The position numbers were made by a program, and so were the translations under genes. Shown piece by piece: positions 25,561-34,752 of a stretch of DNA of 64,000 bases. This DNA is from Bacteroidales bacterium (GTDB taxonomy: Bacteria > Bacteroidota > Bacteroidia > Bacteroidales > UBA932), in assembly GCA_017454905.1 (NCBI GenBank), contig JAFTCB010000062.1, positions 124,001 to 188,000 on the forward strand. The letters run 5' to 3'. A model generated the notes under the pieces. It made no database searches. It saw only the letters and a list, made by a program, of their open reading frames with translations, and had not been told where the DNA came from. Numbering within the stretch: the stretch's first letter is position 1; the number at the start of each line of letters is the position of its first letter.

Positions 25561-27231
25561 TTACCTACGAATATCAAACAGAGAGTCGTAGTCCGCATCG
25601 AGTAATGACCCTATTTGTTCTTTTAAGCGATGCTTCTTCACTCGCACATTGTTGGGGGTGATTCCAAACTTGGCGGCAACCACATCCGAGGGAAGATCAA
25701 GCAAGCAGCAGCACAAAAACAACTGTTCTTGTGGCTTATTCTGCATGTTCAGTTTCTGTAACAAAGGAATAATTGCCCCATCGAGTTCGCGATCCAAGCG
25801 CAGAACCAATTTCTCTCCTGAATCATCTATATCATAGACTTGTGACAATTCTTCCTTGATAGCTGCCATATCAGCATCTTTTGTAAACCATGCGGGCATT
25901 CCTCGGTGGTCCAGACGCCAAATGGCAGTCCGTAACCGACCAGCCTGTTTAAAACGGGATATACGCTCTCGTCTAGCGACGTCCCGGAAATGACTCAATT
26001 GTTTCTTAAGTTGCGCGGATTCAGCCTCCTGTTCCGCTGCTTCTTTCTCTAATGCAGAGCATATGCCCCAAACCCGGGTTCTTTCCTCATCAATCTTTTT
26101 TTTCCTAAGAAAAACTAGCACTAGTACTAATGACAATAGGAGTAAAATAATGAAAAGTATCGCGATATTGATCCGATAATGCAATTGCTTCTGCCTGGCT
26201 GCCTGATTATAAAAACTAGAAATAGCGTCCGTCACAGAGTCAGACAGGGCACGCTGAATCTCAGCATCTTCCGAAACGCGCGCTTGAGATAATGTTTCGT
26301 AGGCGGTTTTATAATCCCCATTGGCCAGCGCATATCGACTTTTCCAAATTGCTACATCCATAGGAGAGGACTCAAAATATTGCTCTAATTGCTTCAACAG
26401 GTCCCTTGCTTCTTGATGCCTTCCAGAAAGCGCCAGCGCATATACATAGGCCCCCGCGTCCTGCAAAGATAGCCGCTGTCCTAACTCTTTTTGTTTTCTA
26501 TCCAGAAGTGCTATAGCCTCTTCAGGTTCAGGCTCAGGCTGCAAAACTTTCATTCGGGCATAATTGGAAAGAAAGATGGACTGTGCATAGGGATTGGAAG
26601 ACGAAGACGCTATACCTTTCTGAAACAGCGAATCGGCGTGCTCCCATTCTCGCAAAGTAAAGCAGGATATGGCCAACTGTCCCAACGCAATATCCTGCAT
26701 CGGGTCATTGATGGCACAGAACTCGGATAAGCCCTTCTCTGTATATTCTTTCTCCTTCTCTATGTTGTGAACAGAATTATAAATAGAAGCTTCGGCCATA
26801 TACAGAACCCCAAGAGCATGCTTGTCTGTCACAACCCCCGCATAATCTTCTGCACGAGCATAGAACACCGCTGCGGCGTCATAGTCTTTACAATCTTGTG
26901 CGATGCGCCCCTGATAGTGAAGTGTCTTCATCTTCTCGTCGGCCGAGCCATGATGCTCGTACCACGACACCGCAGGATCTAGTATTTCTGTTGCCGTGAT
27001 GTCCTTGTAGCACTTGTCCAAAGCCATCGTCCGAAGCAGCGAATACCGCGCCCGCAGGGCACGGGTCGTCAAGGCCGTGGAGTCTACGCCTTCCAGCACC
27101 GCCAAGGCGCTGTCCGGACGCTCATTGATATAAGATTCCACATCATCCAGAACTGCCGTGACGCGCAAACTTTTGGACGGGCCGCAAGCCGAAACAAGCA
27201 CAAGCGCTACAAAGGCGAGAATCCGAATCAT
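25561..27231 (-). CDS. TPR - membrane helix - coiled coil - HTH regulator lipoprotein
   Basis: 556 residues. A lipobox-like start (VLVSAC) precedes tetratricopeptide-type helical repeats (about 25-320), a membrane helix near 340 (INIAILFIILLLLSLVLVLV), a coiled coil (about 365-410) and a C-terminal helix-turn-helix resembling sigma-70 region 4/LuxR (KPQEQLFLCCCLLDLPSDVV, then NNVRVKKHRLKEQIGSLL). This matches the Bacteroidetes TPR regulators that put a sensor in the periplasm and an HTH in the cytoplasm. Its ATG overlaps the GH2 stop (ATGA), so it is read with the pectinase operon, while it stands directly upstream of the peptide/propeller operon, its plausible target. The first ~85 codons are GC-rich, the rest AT-rich. 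Confidence 0.78.
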   Translation of the reverse strand: MIRILAFVALVLVSACGPSKSLRVTAVLDDVESYINERPDSALAVLEGVDSTALTTRALRARYSLLRTMALDKCYKDITATEILDPAVSWYEHHGSADEKMKTLHYQGRIAQDCKDYDAAAVFYARAEDYAGVVTDKHALGVLYMAEASIYNSVHNIEKEKEYTEKGLSEFCAINDPMQDIALGQLAISCFTLREWEHADSLFQKGIASSSSNPYAQSIFLSNYARMKVLQPEPEPEEAIALLDRKQKELGQRLSLQDAGAYVYALALSGRHQEARDLLKQLEQYFESSPMDVAIWKSRYALANGDYKTAYETLSQARVSEDAEIQRALSDSVTDAISSFYNQAARQKQLHYRINIAILFIILLLLSLVLVLVFLRKKKIDEERTRVWGICSALEKEAAEQEAESAQLKKQLSHFRDVARRERISRFKQAGRLRTAIWRLDHRGMPAWFTKDADMAAIKEELSQVYDIDDSGEKLVLRLDRELDGAIIPLLQKLNMQNKPQEQLFLCCCLLDLPSDVVAAKFGITPNNVRVKKHRLKEQIGSLLDADYDSLFDIRR

Positions 27232-30200
27232 AGGCAGGAAGGAGTTTTCAGCAGGTTGAGCAGCAGCTGTTGCCCGACAACGTTGGCGTAGTTCTCCTCG
27301 CTGAGGTCATAAGTGCCCATCGCCTCGTTGGCGCCGTCGAGATCCAATTGGGCGGCAAGGCCATCCTGCGACGCCCCGGCAGCCGCAGCAGTCTCTCCGA
27401 TGCAGGCGGGGATGTCGAGCGTCGTGAGCAACACCTGCCCGCGCCCGGCGCGGATGCGGCTGAGCACGGAATAGACTTCTTTCTTGTGATCCGCCACGGC
27501 AGCTGCCAGGATCTCGCCGTTGAAAGCGCGCAGGCCGATGCGGCGACGTACATAAGTCGCGAAGCACTGATACTCCCAGTTGAAGACGCAATCCTGCGGG
27601 AGCCCCTCCCAGACGGGATCGGCGCGGTTGAAGAAGTTGCCGCCGTACCAGGCGGTCCCGATCACCTTGCTGCCGCGGTAATCCATCACCTCTTTGTCGG
27701 CGAAATACTCCGCCCAGCGTTCGGGATTGTCCACCACGACGAGCGTATGGCCCTTGTAGACCCATTCCATGATGTCGCTCATGCCGCTGCCCCACTGGTC
27801 CGGCTCGAAATCGCCGACCAGCAGCCACTCGCCCGCAGGCGTGCCCTTCTCGTAAGTCTCCGGCCGGATGCCGAAACGGCCCAGGAAGGCCGCCAGACGT
27901 CCGCTCTTGTCCGCGACGGAGCCGGCCGCCGGAATCCCGGAAGCGTCCGGCGCCACGGCGAAGATCTCATCGAAGCCCTCGCAGACGCTCTGCCCGCGGC
28001 GGTCCAGCAGGCGAGCCTCCACGCGGCTGTAGCCGGCTTCCGGTACCGTGAAATCAAACCCGTCGGCAAGGCACTCTCCATAGACCACGCCGCCGCTGAC
28101 CTTCACCTTGCGCGAAGCGCGCTGCAACACGGAGCCGTCCACCCCCTGGAGGGCAATCTCCAGGGTATAGTCCCCCTTGAGGTTCTTCTCGTTGATGATG
28201 AACACGTCTGCAGTGGTGCTGCACCCGACCGGGAGCACCTTGTGGTTCAGCTTGACGGAGAGCACCAGCGGCCGGTTGAAGCGGGCGATCAGTTCCGGGT
28301 CGCCCTTGAGGAAGCGGTAGTTGTCCACCACGCCGGAGTGGTCCTCAAGCTTGAAACTCTCCCAGCCATTGATGGCGTAGCCGTCCACGATGTTGTTGAT
28401 GCGGATGTTCTCGATGATGCGGCCCTGGTAGTAGTAGGACACGTTGCCCATCGCCGTGGTCAGCGCGTCCACAGAGGGGAAAGCCTTGGAGAAGCCCCGC
28501 TCCTTGAGGAACCTGTCATACGCATCGTACCAGCCGAGGTAGTCCTGCGCCTCCCAGGACCGCGTCTTGCCGCTGCGCAGGATCTCATCCCGGATGAGCG
28601 AGAGGCGCGGCGGCGTGCCGATGGCGCCCTCTTCGCCCCAGTAGATGATCTCGTCGCGGTGCTTCGAACCGCGCAGGTATTCGTCCTTGTTGACATAGAG
28701 CGCGTCATGATAGACGCCCGGGCCGCCGGCGTGGTGGTTGTCCCACCAGCCATAGTCGTGGAAGGTATCGTCGAAGGGCATCAGGTGCGTCTTGAAACGC
28801 GCATTGGGCTCGTTCTCCGGGTTCTGCCCGTTGCTGGAGTTGTACACCAGGATGCGGGTGGGGTCCAGCCGGTGGCCCATCGCCATTTCTTCGTAGTCCT
28901 GCCGCTGTGGGGCGGCGCCGCGCTCGTTGTGCATATTGTAGATCACCAGCGAGGGGTGACTACGGTCGCGCAGGATCATCCGGCGCAGTTTCTCATCGCG
29001 GTACGCGAAATAGAAGCGGCTCTGCAGGTCGTCGTCATCGAAGCGGTTCGCCGGGTACTGGTTGCCGCCGGGCTCCTCCCAGTAGAGCAGGCCCAGTTCA
29101 TCGGCCCAGTCCAGCACGCGCCGCTGGCCGATGGTGCGGTGGAAATTGAGCATGTTGAGTCCCAGAGCCTTGGCGGACTCGATCTGGCGGCGGGCCAATT
29201 CATCAGAGGGCATGATGCCGTTGTCCGGCCAGAAACTCCAGGAGATGGAGGTCCGTACCACAATGCGTTTGCCGTTCAGATAGAACTGCCGGTCACCCGC
29301 CACGTCCCGCACCTCAAACCAGCGGAAGCCGAAACGGCGGGAGTCGCTGTCCGCCCCGAGCCGGACCGTGAGGTCGTAGAGGTTGGGCTCTTCCACGCTC
29401 CAGAGTTTCGCCTTGGGCAGGCGGATGTCATATTGGCGCACGGTCTCCCCCTGCGGCCAGCCGCCGGGATAAGCCTTGCGGAACACTTCGGCGCCGTTTT
29501 TCTCCCGGATGATGAGCTCCAATGGCCCTTCCGCGGCCTGTTCCGCGCTGACGCTCACCTGCACCGCGATAGCGTGCGGGTCCGGGCGATTCTGCACGAA
29601 AATATCGGAAATATACGTCTTTGGCGTCGCCGTGAGCTGCACGCGGCCGGTGATACCGCCGAAGCCGTGGGTCGGGTTGGTGCGGTATTCACCCCAGGTA
29701 TAGACCTGGGAGTCCTTCCAGTTGAAGTTGCCGTTGGGGTCGGTGATGCGTACGCTGATGATGTTGCGCGCGCCGAATTCCAAGGCATCGGTGATGTCGA
29801 AACTAAAGGGGGTGCTGTTGACGAGGTCATAGCCCACAAACTTGTGGTTGACGAAGACCTCGGCCCGGAAGCGCACGGCCTCGAAGTCGATGCTCACGCG
29901 CTGTCCGGCCCAGTCGGCCGGGATATCCACCGCTGTCTCGAACCAGCTCACGCCCACATAGTTGCCGGTCACGCCGAAGGTCTCGCCGTTCCAGCCCCAG
30001 AGGTATTCCTCGACGGTGGCGGGCAGATGGATGCCGCGCACCTGCGGCTGCTCAAGCAGGGCCCAGCCGCCGCTCGGGATGCGCACCGGCAGGGTACGTA
30101 CGTCCACGGGCGGGAGGTGCAGTTCTTCGTTTTCCCAGGTCGCATCGAGGTCCAGGGTGATGTTCCAGTCACATTCCGACAGGTCAAGCTGTCCGCGCTG

Positions 30201-30269
30201 GGGCGGTATGGCTGCAGATGCACACAGACAGAGGAATGCAAAGCAGATCAGAACGGCTAATTTTCTCAT
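27228..30269 (-). CDS. Secreted glycoside hydrolase family 2 protein
   Basis: 1013 residues with a signal peptide ending CASAA. Order: sugar-binding jelly-roll (about 85-215), immunoglobulin-like sandwich (about 220-320), TIM barrel (about 325-620) and a long C-terminal extension. The acid/base is Glu449 in YNMHNERG (the usual N-E pair) and the nucleophile is in YWGEEGAIG (about 546). GH2 covers beta-galactosidase, beta-glucuronidase and related exo-enzymes; the exact sugar is not determined. The last ~250 residues resemble a flavodoxin-like or glutamine-amidotransferase-like fold without an obvious active site. Neighbours (PL10, PL1-CE12-CE8) point to pectin side chains as substrate. Confidence 0.82.
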   Translation of the reverse strand: MRKLAVLICFAFLCLCASAAIPPQRGQLDLSECDWNITLDLDATWENEELHLPPVDVRTLPVRIPSGGWALLEQPQVRGIHLPATVEEYLWGWNGETFGVTGNYVGVSWFETAVDIPADWAGQRVSIDFEAVRFRAEVFVNHKFVGYDLVNSTPFSFDITDALEFGARNIISVRITDPNGNFNWKDSQVYTWGEYRTNPTHGFGGITGRVQLTATPKTYISDIFVQNRPDPHAIAVQVSVSAEQAAEGPLELIIREKNGAEVFRKAYPGGWPQGETVRQYDIRLPKAKLWSVEEPNLYDLTVRLGADSDSRRFGFRWFEVRDVAGDRQFYLNGKRIVVRTSISWSFWPDNGIMPSDELARRQIESAKALGLNMLNFHRTIGQRRVLDWADELGLLYWEEPGGNQYPANRFDDDDLQSRFYFAYRDEKLRRMILRDRSHPSLVIYNMHNERGAAPQRQDYEEMAMGHRLDPTRILVYNSSNGQNPENEPNARFKTHLMPFDDTFHDYGWWDNHHAGGPGVYHDALYVNKDEYLRGSKHRDEIIYWGEEGAIGTPPRLSLIRDEILRSGKTRSWEAQDYLGWYDAYDRFLKERGFSKAFPSVDALTTAMGNVSYYYQGRIIENIRINNIVDGYAINGWESFKLEDHSGVVDNYRFLKGDPELIARFNRPLVLSVKLNHKVLPVGCSTTADVFIINEKNLKGDYTLEIALQGVDGSVLQRASRKVKVSGGVVYGECLADGFDFTVPEAGYSRVEARLLDRRGQSVCEGFDEIFAVAPDASGIPAAGSVADKSGRLAAFLGRFGIRPETYEKGTPAGEWLLVGDFEPDQWGSGMSDIMEWVYKGHTLVVVDNPERWAEYFADKEVMDYRGSKVIGTAWYGGNFFNRADPVWEGLPQDCVFNWEYQCFATYVRRRIGLRAFNGEILAAAVADHKKEVYSVLSRIRAGRGQVLLTTLDIPACIGETAAAAGASQDGLAAQLDLDGANEAMGTYDLSEENYANVVGQQLLLNLLKTPSCL

Positions 30270-30296
30270 AACGGGGAATTTGGTTTTTCATGAAAG

Positions 30297-33077
30297 CTAT
30301 TTTTCACCAGCCATCACGCCCTCATAGGTGTACCGGGCGGCTTCGGCGGGGGTCAGCCGGTGGGACCACCCCGCGCGGGCAGCGGTGCCGGCTCCGGGGC
30401 CGTAGCAATCATATTCGGCGTAGTACGCCGTCTGTTCGTTGCTCTCCTTTCCCCAGTTGTGCCAGCCCTCCGGGCGGATGTGGGAGTCGAGTTCGCAGTG
30501 CAGGAAAACGGTCTGCGCGTAGGGCCGCCAGGGACGTCCCAGATAGACTCTCTCCACGCCAGGGTCGGCCGTCAGGCGGCAGTCCTTGAAGACGTAGCCG
30601 AAGGGCTGGCCCTCCAGCGAAGAAGCCGCCGTGACATAGGAGTCGGCCTTGGAGCGGATCTCGCAGCGCTCAAACCAGGCGATGCTGCTGCCGAAGATAA
30701 AGTCGGTCGTGCCCTCGATATAGCAGTCGAAAAAGGCATTGCGGATGTGCTGGCCGTCCTCGGCGTACTTGCCGAAAGTATAGAGGGTATCCTGGTTGCC
30801 CAGGAACCGGCAGCGGCGGGCGGTGAAGCGGTCACCGTTGGTAAAGAGCGCGACCGCCTGGCCCACACGGCCGGCGTCGTTCTCGACCGTCAGGTCCTCA
30901 AGCGTGACGTCCTCCGCATGCACGAACATCGTGGCGCTCCCGGAAGTACCCACGGTCCCCGGGGCATTGCCCCAGGGCAGCGAGGCATAATTCCCATATA
31001 CAATCACGGTATTCGCCGCATCCAGTCCCTTCAGGAGCAGGTGACGCTTGTTCCAGGGGATCACGACGCGCTCGCGGTACACACCGGGCTTGATCAGGAT
31101 CGTGTATTGCCCGTCATGCAGGGCGTCCGGTGCCGCGTCGATGGCAGCCTGGACGGTCAGGTAATCGCCGCGGCCCTGCTGGTCCACGACGGCGTCCCAG
31201 TGCACCAGGTGCTTCGCGATTTCGGGGAGTTTGACGCGGATGGAGTCGCAGACGATGTCGCAGTTGCGACGGGCGCCGAGCGGCGTGGAGTGGGTGTTGT
31301 CCTGGATGCCCTGGGGCTTGGCCGGGCACACGCCCGGCTCGATCCACATGAAATAGGGGCGCGAGGCGAGGTCACCCGCCTGCTTGAGCCACTGAATCGT
31401 GGCCTGCTCCATGTCGATCAGGGGCACGCCCCGCTCGGCCGCCACGGCGCGCATCGAGGCCGGGTACTCCCCGTGCGTGGTCTCGTCGAGGACATTGTTG
31501 TAGAAATGGCGGCGCGCCACCGGCGTGAGCAGCACCGGCGTGGCCCCCAGTTCGCGGGCCGTGTCGATGAAGAGGCGCAGGTAGTCCTGCCACTCGGTCC
31601 AGGCGGGCGCGTAGCCCTTGCCCTTGGGCTTCTGGTCGTTGTGGCCGAACTCGATGAAGAGGTAGTCGCCCGGGCGGATGTTCGCCTTGACGCGGTCCCA
31701 GATGCCCTCGGCGATGGCCGTCTTGCAGCTGCGGCCGTTCTTGGCGTAGTTGATCACCCGCACGCGCCCGTCGAGGAAATTCTCGAAGACCATGCCCCAG
31801 CCGCGTTCGGGATTGAGCCCGCTGATATCCTTGTCGGCCATGGTGCTGTCGCCCATCAGGTGGATGGTGAAATCGAAACTCTGCTCCGGGGCCTTCAGCG
31901 CCAGGGTCGGGCCGGCGCCCTTGCGCACAAGGGCCGGGACCTTGGATGCCGGCAGGGCCGTATAGGCGTAGGGCATCTCCACGGTGCCGCGGTCGGCGGG
32001 CGTGAATTTCTCCCGGAAAATGTTGCCCCGGAACTGCCAGGCGAGGGCATCGTCCGTGCCCTCGAAGATGTTGTTCACCCCCTTCTCGAAGTAATTGCCC
32101 TCGATCAGCACTTCGGATTGGATCCGGGCATTGATGGCAGGAGCGCCGTTGCCCGCGCAATCGTACAGGTTGTTGAGCAGGTGGACCTTGCCGAAGCGCA
32201 CCACCGGCATGCGCACCTCGCATCCCGCGCCCCAGATATTGCAGGCGAAGGTGATGTTGAGATTGTCCACGCCCTGGTCCGGCCGCTCACTGCTGCCGAT
32301 CAGGTTGGAGGCCTTGTGGTCGTAGGCCCTGTCGGTGTACTGGAAGACGCACCAGCTCACGGTGATGAAGTCCGAACGGGAGTTGATGTCGAAGTTGCCG
32401 TCCATCCCGTCGGTAAAGCTGCAATGGTCCACCCAGACATGCTTCGTGCCGTTCGAGAGGGTCAGCAGGTCCGCGCCGCCCACGTCGATGGGACCGGGCC
32501 CCACCAGCGCCAGGTTGCGGATGATAATGTTCTCGCAGGCGTTCAGGCTGAACAGGCCGGCGCTGCGGTAGACTTCCTTCGCATCGCCCGTGTGGTCGAT
32601 GATGGCCTGGCGGGTGTGCTGTTCGCGCTCTTCCGCCACCCGGACGCCGTTGGAGAGTTCTCCCCCGCCGCCTTGGTCGGACATCGCCTTCACCCCCGTG
32701 TCATCCAGGAGTTTGCGGAGTTCGGGCGTAACCTCGAACTGCGTGCGGATGCGGGCGCCGTTGACGCCCAGCAGCGTCTTGCCACGCAGGCCGCGGAAGG
32801 GCATCGAACTCGAAATGATGAAGTCGCCGCGGGCACCGTCGAACACGATCACGTCATAGTCCTTGACGGCTTTGATGACGTCCTCGCGCATGTCGAAGCC
32901 GTTGCTCTGCAGCACGATGGTCCGGGCGGGATCACCTCCGGTCAACACATAGCCGCTGCCTTCGGTCAGCGAAAAAGCGGTCGCCCAGCCGAAGGGCGCG
33001 TCGGGCAAAGGTTGTGCGGCTCCGGCCGCCGTCAGGCACAGCGCAGCCGCCGCGAAGCAGGAAAGGAATCTTCTCAT
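30297..33077 (-). CDS. Trimodular pectinase: PL1 pectate lyase - CE12 acetylesterase - CE8 methylesterase
   Basis: 926 residues with a signal peptide ending AGAA. Residues about 25-395 are a PL1 beta-helix (VWVDHCSFTDGMDGNFDI, TVSWCVFQYTD, CEVRMPVVRFGKVHLLNN). About 402-625 is an SGNH hydrolase of the rhamnogalacturonan acetylesterase type: GDST with Ser411, FIEFGHNDQK, and D593-x-x-H596 in DNTHSTPLG. About 627-920 is a CE8 pectinesterase with GNQDTLY, TDFIFGSS and YLGRPWRPY. One exported chain can thus remove acetyl groups, remove methyl esters and cut the unmasked galacturonan by beta-elimination. It sits 6 nt after PL10 and 27 nt before GH2 in the same operon. Confidence 0.92.
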   Translation of the reverse strand: MRRFLSCFAAAALCLTAAGAAQPLPDAPFGWATAFSLTEGSGYVLTGGDPARTIVLQSNGFDMREDVIKAVKDYDVIVFDGARGDFIISSSMPFRGLRGKTLLGVNGARIRTQFEVTPELRKLLDDTGVKAMSDQGGGGELSNGVRVAEEREQHTRQAIIDHTGDAKEVYRSAGLFSLNACENIIIRNLALVGPGPIDVGGADLLTLSNGTKHVWVDHCSFTDGMDGNFDINSRSDFITVSWCVFQYTDRAYDHKASNLIGSSERPDQGVDNLNITFACNIWGAGCEVRMPVVRFGKVHLLNNLYDCAGNGAPAINARIQSEVLIEGNYFEKGVNNIFEGTDDALAWQFRGNIFREKFTPADRGTVEMPYAYTALPASKVPALVRKGAGPTLALKAPEQSFDFTIHLMGDSTMADKDISGLNPERGWGMVFENFLDGRVRVINYAKNGRSCKTAIAEGIWDRVKANIRPGDYLFIEFGHNDQKPKGKGYAPAWTEWQDYLRLFIDTARELGATPVLLTPVARRHFYNNVLDETTHGEYPASMRAVAAERGVPLIDMEQATIQWLKQAGDLASRPYFMWIEPGVCPAKPQGIQDNTHSTPLGARRNCDIVCDSIRVKLPEIAKHLVHWDAVVDQQGRGDYLTVQAAIDAAPDALHDGQYTILIKPGVYRERVVIPWNKRHLLLKGLDAANTVIVYGNYASLPWGNAPGTVGTSGSATMFVHAEDVTLEDLTVENDAGRVGQAVALFTNGDRFTARRCRFLGNQDTLYTFGKYAEDGQHIRNAFFDCYIEGTTDFIFGSSIAWFERCEIRSKADSYVTAASSLEGQPFGYVFKDCRLTADPGVERVYLGRPWRPYAQTVFLHCELDSHIRPEGWHNWGKESNEQTAYYAEYDCYGPGAGTAARAGWSHRLTPAEAARYTYEGVMAGEK

Positions 33078-33083
33078 ATCGGG

Positions 33084-34682
33084 TTATTCAGCGTCTTTGT
33101 CGATAAAGCGGATCAGCGCCGCCATCTTGTTGATATAGTCGCGCGTAGAAATGCACATCGTGCCGTCCGTACAGCGGTAGGGAGAGGTATCGTACTCGTC
33201 ACCCACGTTGGTGGAGCCGTACTTCGTCTCGTCGCTCGGAGTCGTCGGAGCACCGGGCTTGTAGGGGTTCGAAGTGCTGCCGAGCGGGCTCAGCCAATAG
33301 CCTTCCGGCTTCAGCGCGGCGATGATGTCCGCCACCTCCTCGCGGGGACCGCGGACCGTCGCATAATACTTCTGAAGCGGGACCAGTTCCTTCTCCAGCA
33401 GCGGAGAGCCCTTGACGACCTCCTCCACCGGCTGCGCCTTCAGCTCCTCATACTGCCGGCGGAGCGCCTTCACGTTCACGCGACTGGCGGAACTGTAGTG
33501 CCCGATGGTGCCGGAGATGTCCTGACTGGTGAAATAGTGGCCGTTGTACCAGTTGGAGCCGACACGGTGCACATAGAGCGGCGTCCCGGTCTCCGGGTCG
33601 ATGAAGCGGGGCACCAGGATGGCATCCGGATCATTGTTCGGGCGGCCCCAGCGGGCCTCCTCGGAGGCCGGGAGTTTCTGGGACTCCAGGAAATCCAGCG
33701 CCGCCGGGATGCCCGCGAGGAAGCGCGTGTCGCCGGTCAGGCGATAGTATTCCATCATCTGGCGGATCATCGCCACGGTGGTGCTGGAATTGACGGCGCG
33801 TGGCTCGTACGAACGGGCATGCGCCGGCTTGAGGTCATCCGGTGTATACTGGTCAGCCCAGCCGGCGTAAGGAGCGCCCTGCTGGAGCAGGATGCACAGG
33901 TACATCGCCCGGTAGATCGGCTCCTTGAGGCCCGGCATGCCGAGCGTCTGGTAGCACTGCACCAGGAAATCGATGCACTCGGGGATCACGTCGTCGTTGA
34001 GCGTGATGAACGAGCTGTAGTCCGCCTTCCCCCGGAAGGGGTGATTGTACATCAGCGGCCAGCGCTGGGGCCAGCCGCCGTTGGGATACTGGCTGTTCAG
34101 CACGAAGCCGATGGCCTTGTCGAGCGCGGGGCGCAGCGAGGGGTCGTATTTCTCCACATAGATGCGCAGCAGGAACTTCGCGCACTGCGAGGTGCAGGAG
34201 TCGTCGAAGGTGGCATTGCCGTAGTAATGCTGGAACTCCTCCAGGCGCCAGCCGCTCTGCCCGACGGTCGCGTACCAGTCCTTGAGCGAGGCCTCTCCGG
34301 CGAAGTCGAAGGTGTAGTTCCAGCCGCCATTGTCCTGCTGGCCCCAGATCAGGGCCCGGGCGACCTTCCTGGCGGCTTCGTAGTAATATTCGTCCCCGGT
34401 GGCGTGGTAGGCGTCCAGCAGCAGGTGCCCCATCTGGGGCGTCCCCGGGTCCTGGGTCCAGACCATCGTGCGCTTGGCTTCCATTTCTCCCCATTGGCGG
34501 GAGAGGTCCGGGAGATAGTTCCACACGAAGCCTCCGCGGTAGCCGACGACATCCATCATGTACTGCGTGGCGGTTTTCATCGTCTCGAGGGCCTGCGCTT
34601 CGAGGGATTTGGGCTTGGCGGACAGGGCCAGCGGGACGAGAAGGGTAAGAATCAGGAAATAACGGTTAAATCTGTGCTTCAT
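33084..34682 (-). CDS. Pectate lyase family 10 (PL10)
   Basis: 532 residues with an N-terminal signal peptide (ending ALSA). The (alpha/alpha) toroid of PL10 is recognised by NGGWNYTFDF, NSQYPNGGWPQRWPLMY, ITLNDDVIPECIDFL and the conserved block around residues 355-395 (LDFLESQKLP, RWGRPNNDPDAILVPRF, the latter usually beginning with a run of aromatic residues). PL10 cleaves polygalacturonate by beta-elimination, leaving 4,5-unsaturated ends. First gene of the operon PL10 - PL1/CE12/CE8 - GH2 - TPR regulator; it shares a 70-nt divergent promoter region with the KdgF-like gene. Confidence 0.88.
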   Translation of the reverse strand: MKHRFNRYFLILTLLVPLALSAKPKSLEAQALETMKTATQYMMDVVGYRGGFVWNYLPDLSRQWGEMEAKRTMVWTQDPGTPQMGHLLLDAYHATGDEYYYEAARKVARALIWGQQDNGGWNYTFDFAGEASLKDWYATVGQSGWRLEEFQHYYGNATFDDSCTSQCAKFLLRIYVEKYDPSLRPALDKAIGFVLNSQYPNGGWPQRWPLMYNHPFRGKADYSSFITLNDDVIPECIDFLVQCYQTLGMPGLKEPIYRAMYLCILLQQGAPYAGWADQYTPDDLKPAHARSYEPRAVNSSTTVAMIRQMMEYYRLTGDTRFLAGIPAALDFLESQKLPASEEARWGRPNNDPDAILVPRFIDPETGTPLYVHRVGSNWYNGHYFTSQDISGTIGHYSSASRVNVKALRRQYEELKAQPVEEVVKGSPLLEKELVPLQKYYATVRGPREEVADIIAALKPEGYWLSPLGSTSNPYKPGAPTTPSDETKYGSTNVGDEYDTSPYRCTDGTMCISTRDYINKMAALIRFIDKDAE

Positions 34683-34703
34683 CGGTTTTTGATTTCGGTT
34701 TGT

Positions 34704-34734
34704 TCAAAGATAAGAAAATTGTCCCTATCTTTGG
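34704..34734. promoter_or_regulatory. Divergent promoter region of PL10 operon and kdgF-like gene
   Basis: The minus strand carries TATCTTTGA (34712-34704), 22 nt upstream of the PL10 start; the plus strand carries TATCTTTGG (34726-34734), 19 nt upstream of the kdgF-like ATG at 34753. Both fit TAnnTTTG. TTTG/CAAA motifs lie 22-23 nt behind each, slightly longer than the usual spacing. The arrangement would allow joint control of lyase and uronate-linearising genes. Confidence 0.55.
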
Positions 34735-34752
34735 CAAAAATACCCACCCGAT

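Noticed and set aside
25416-25661. 81-residue plus-strand open frame in the AT-rich gap
   Set aside because: It overlaps the end of the TPR regulator on the other strand, has no supporting start context and looks like chance in AT-rich DNA.
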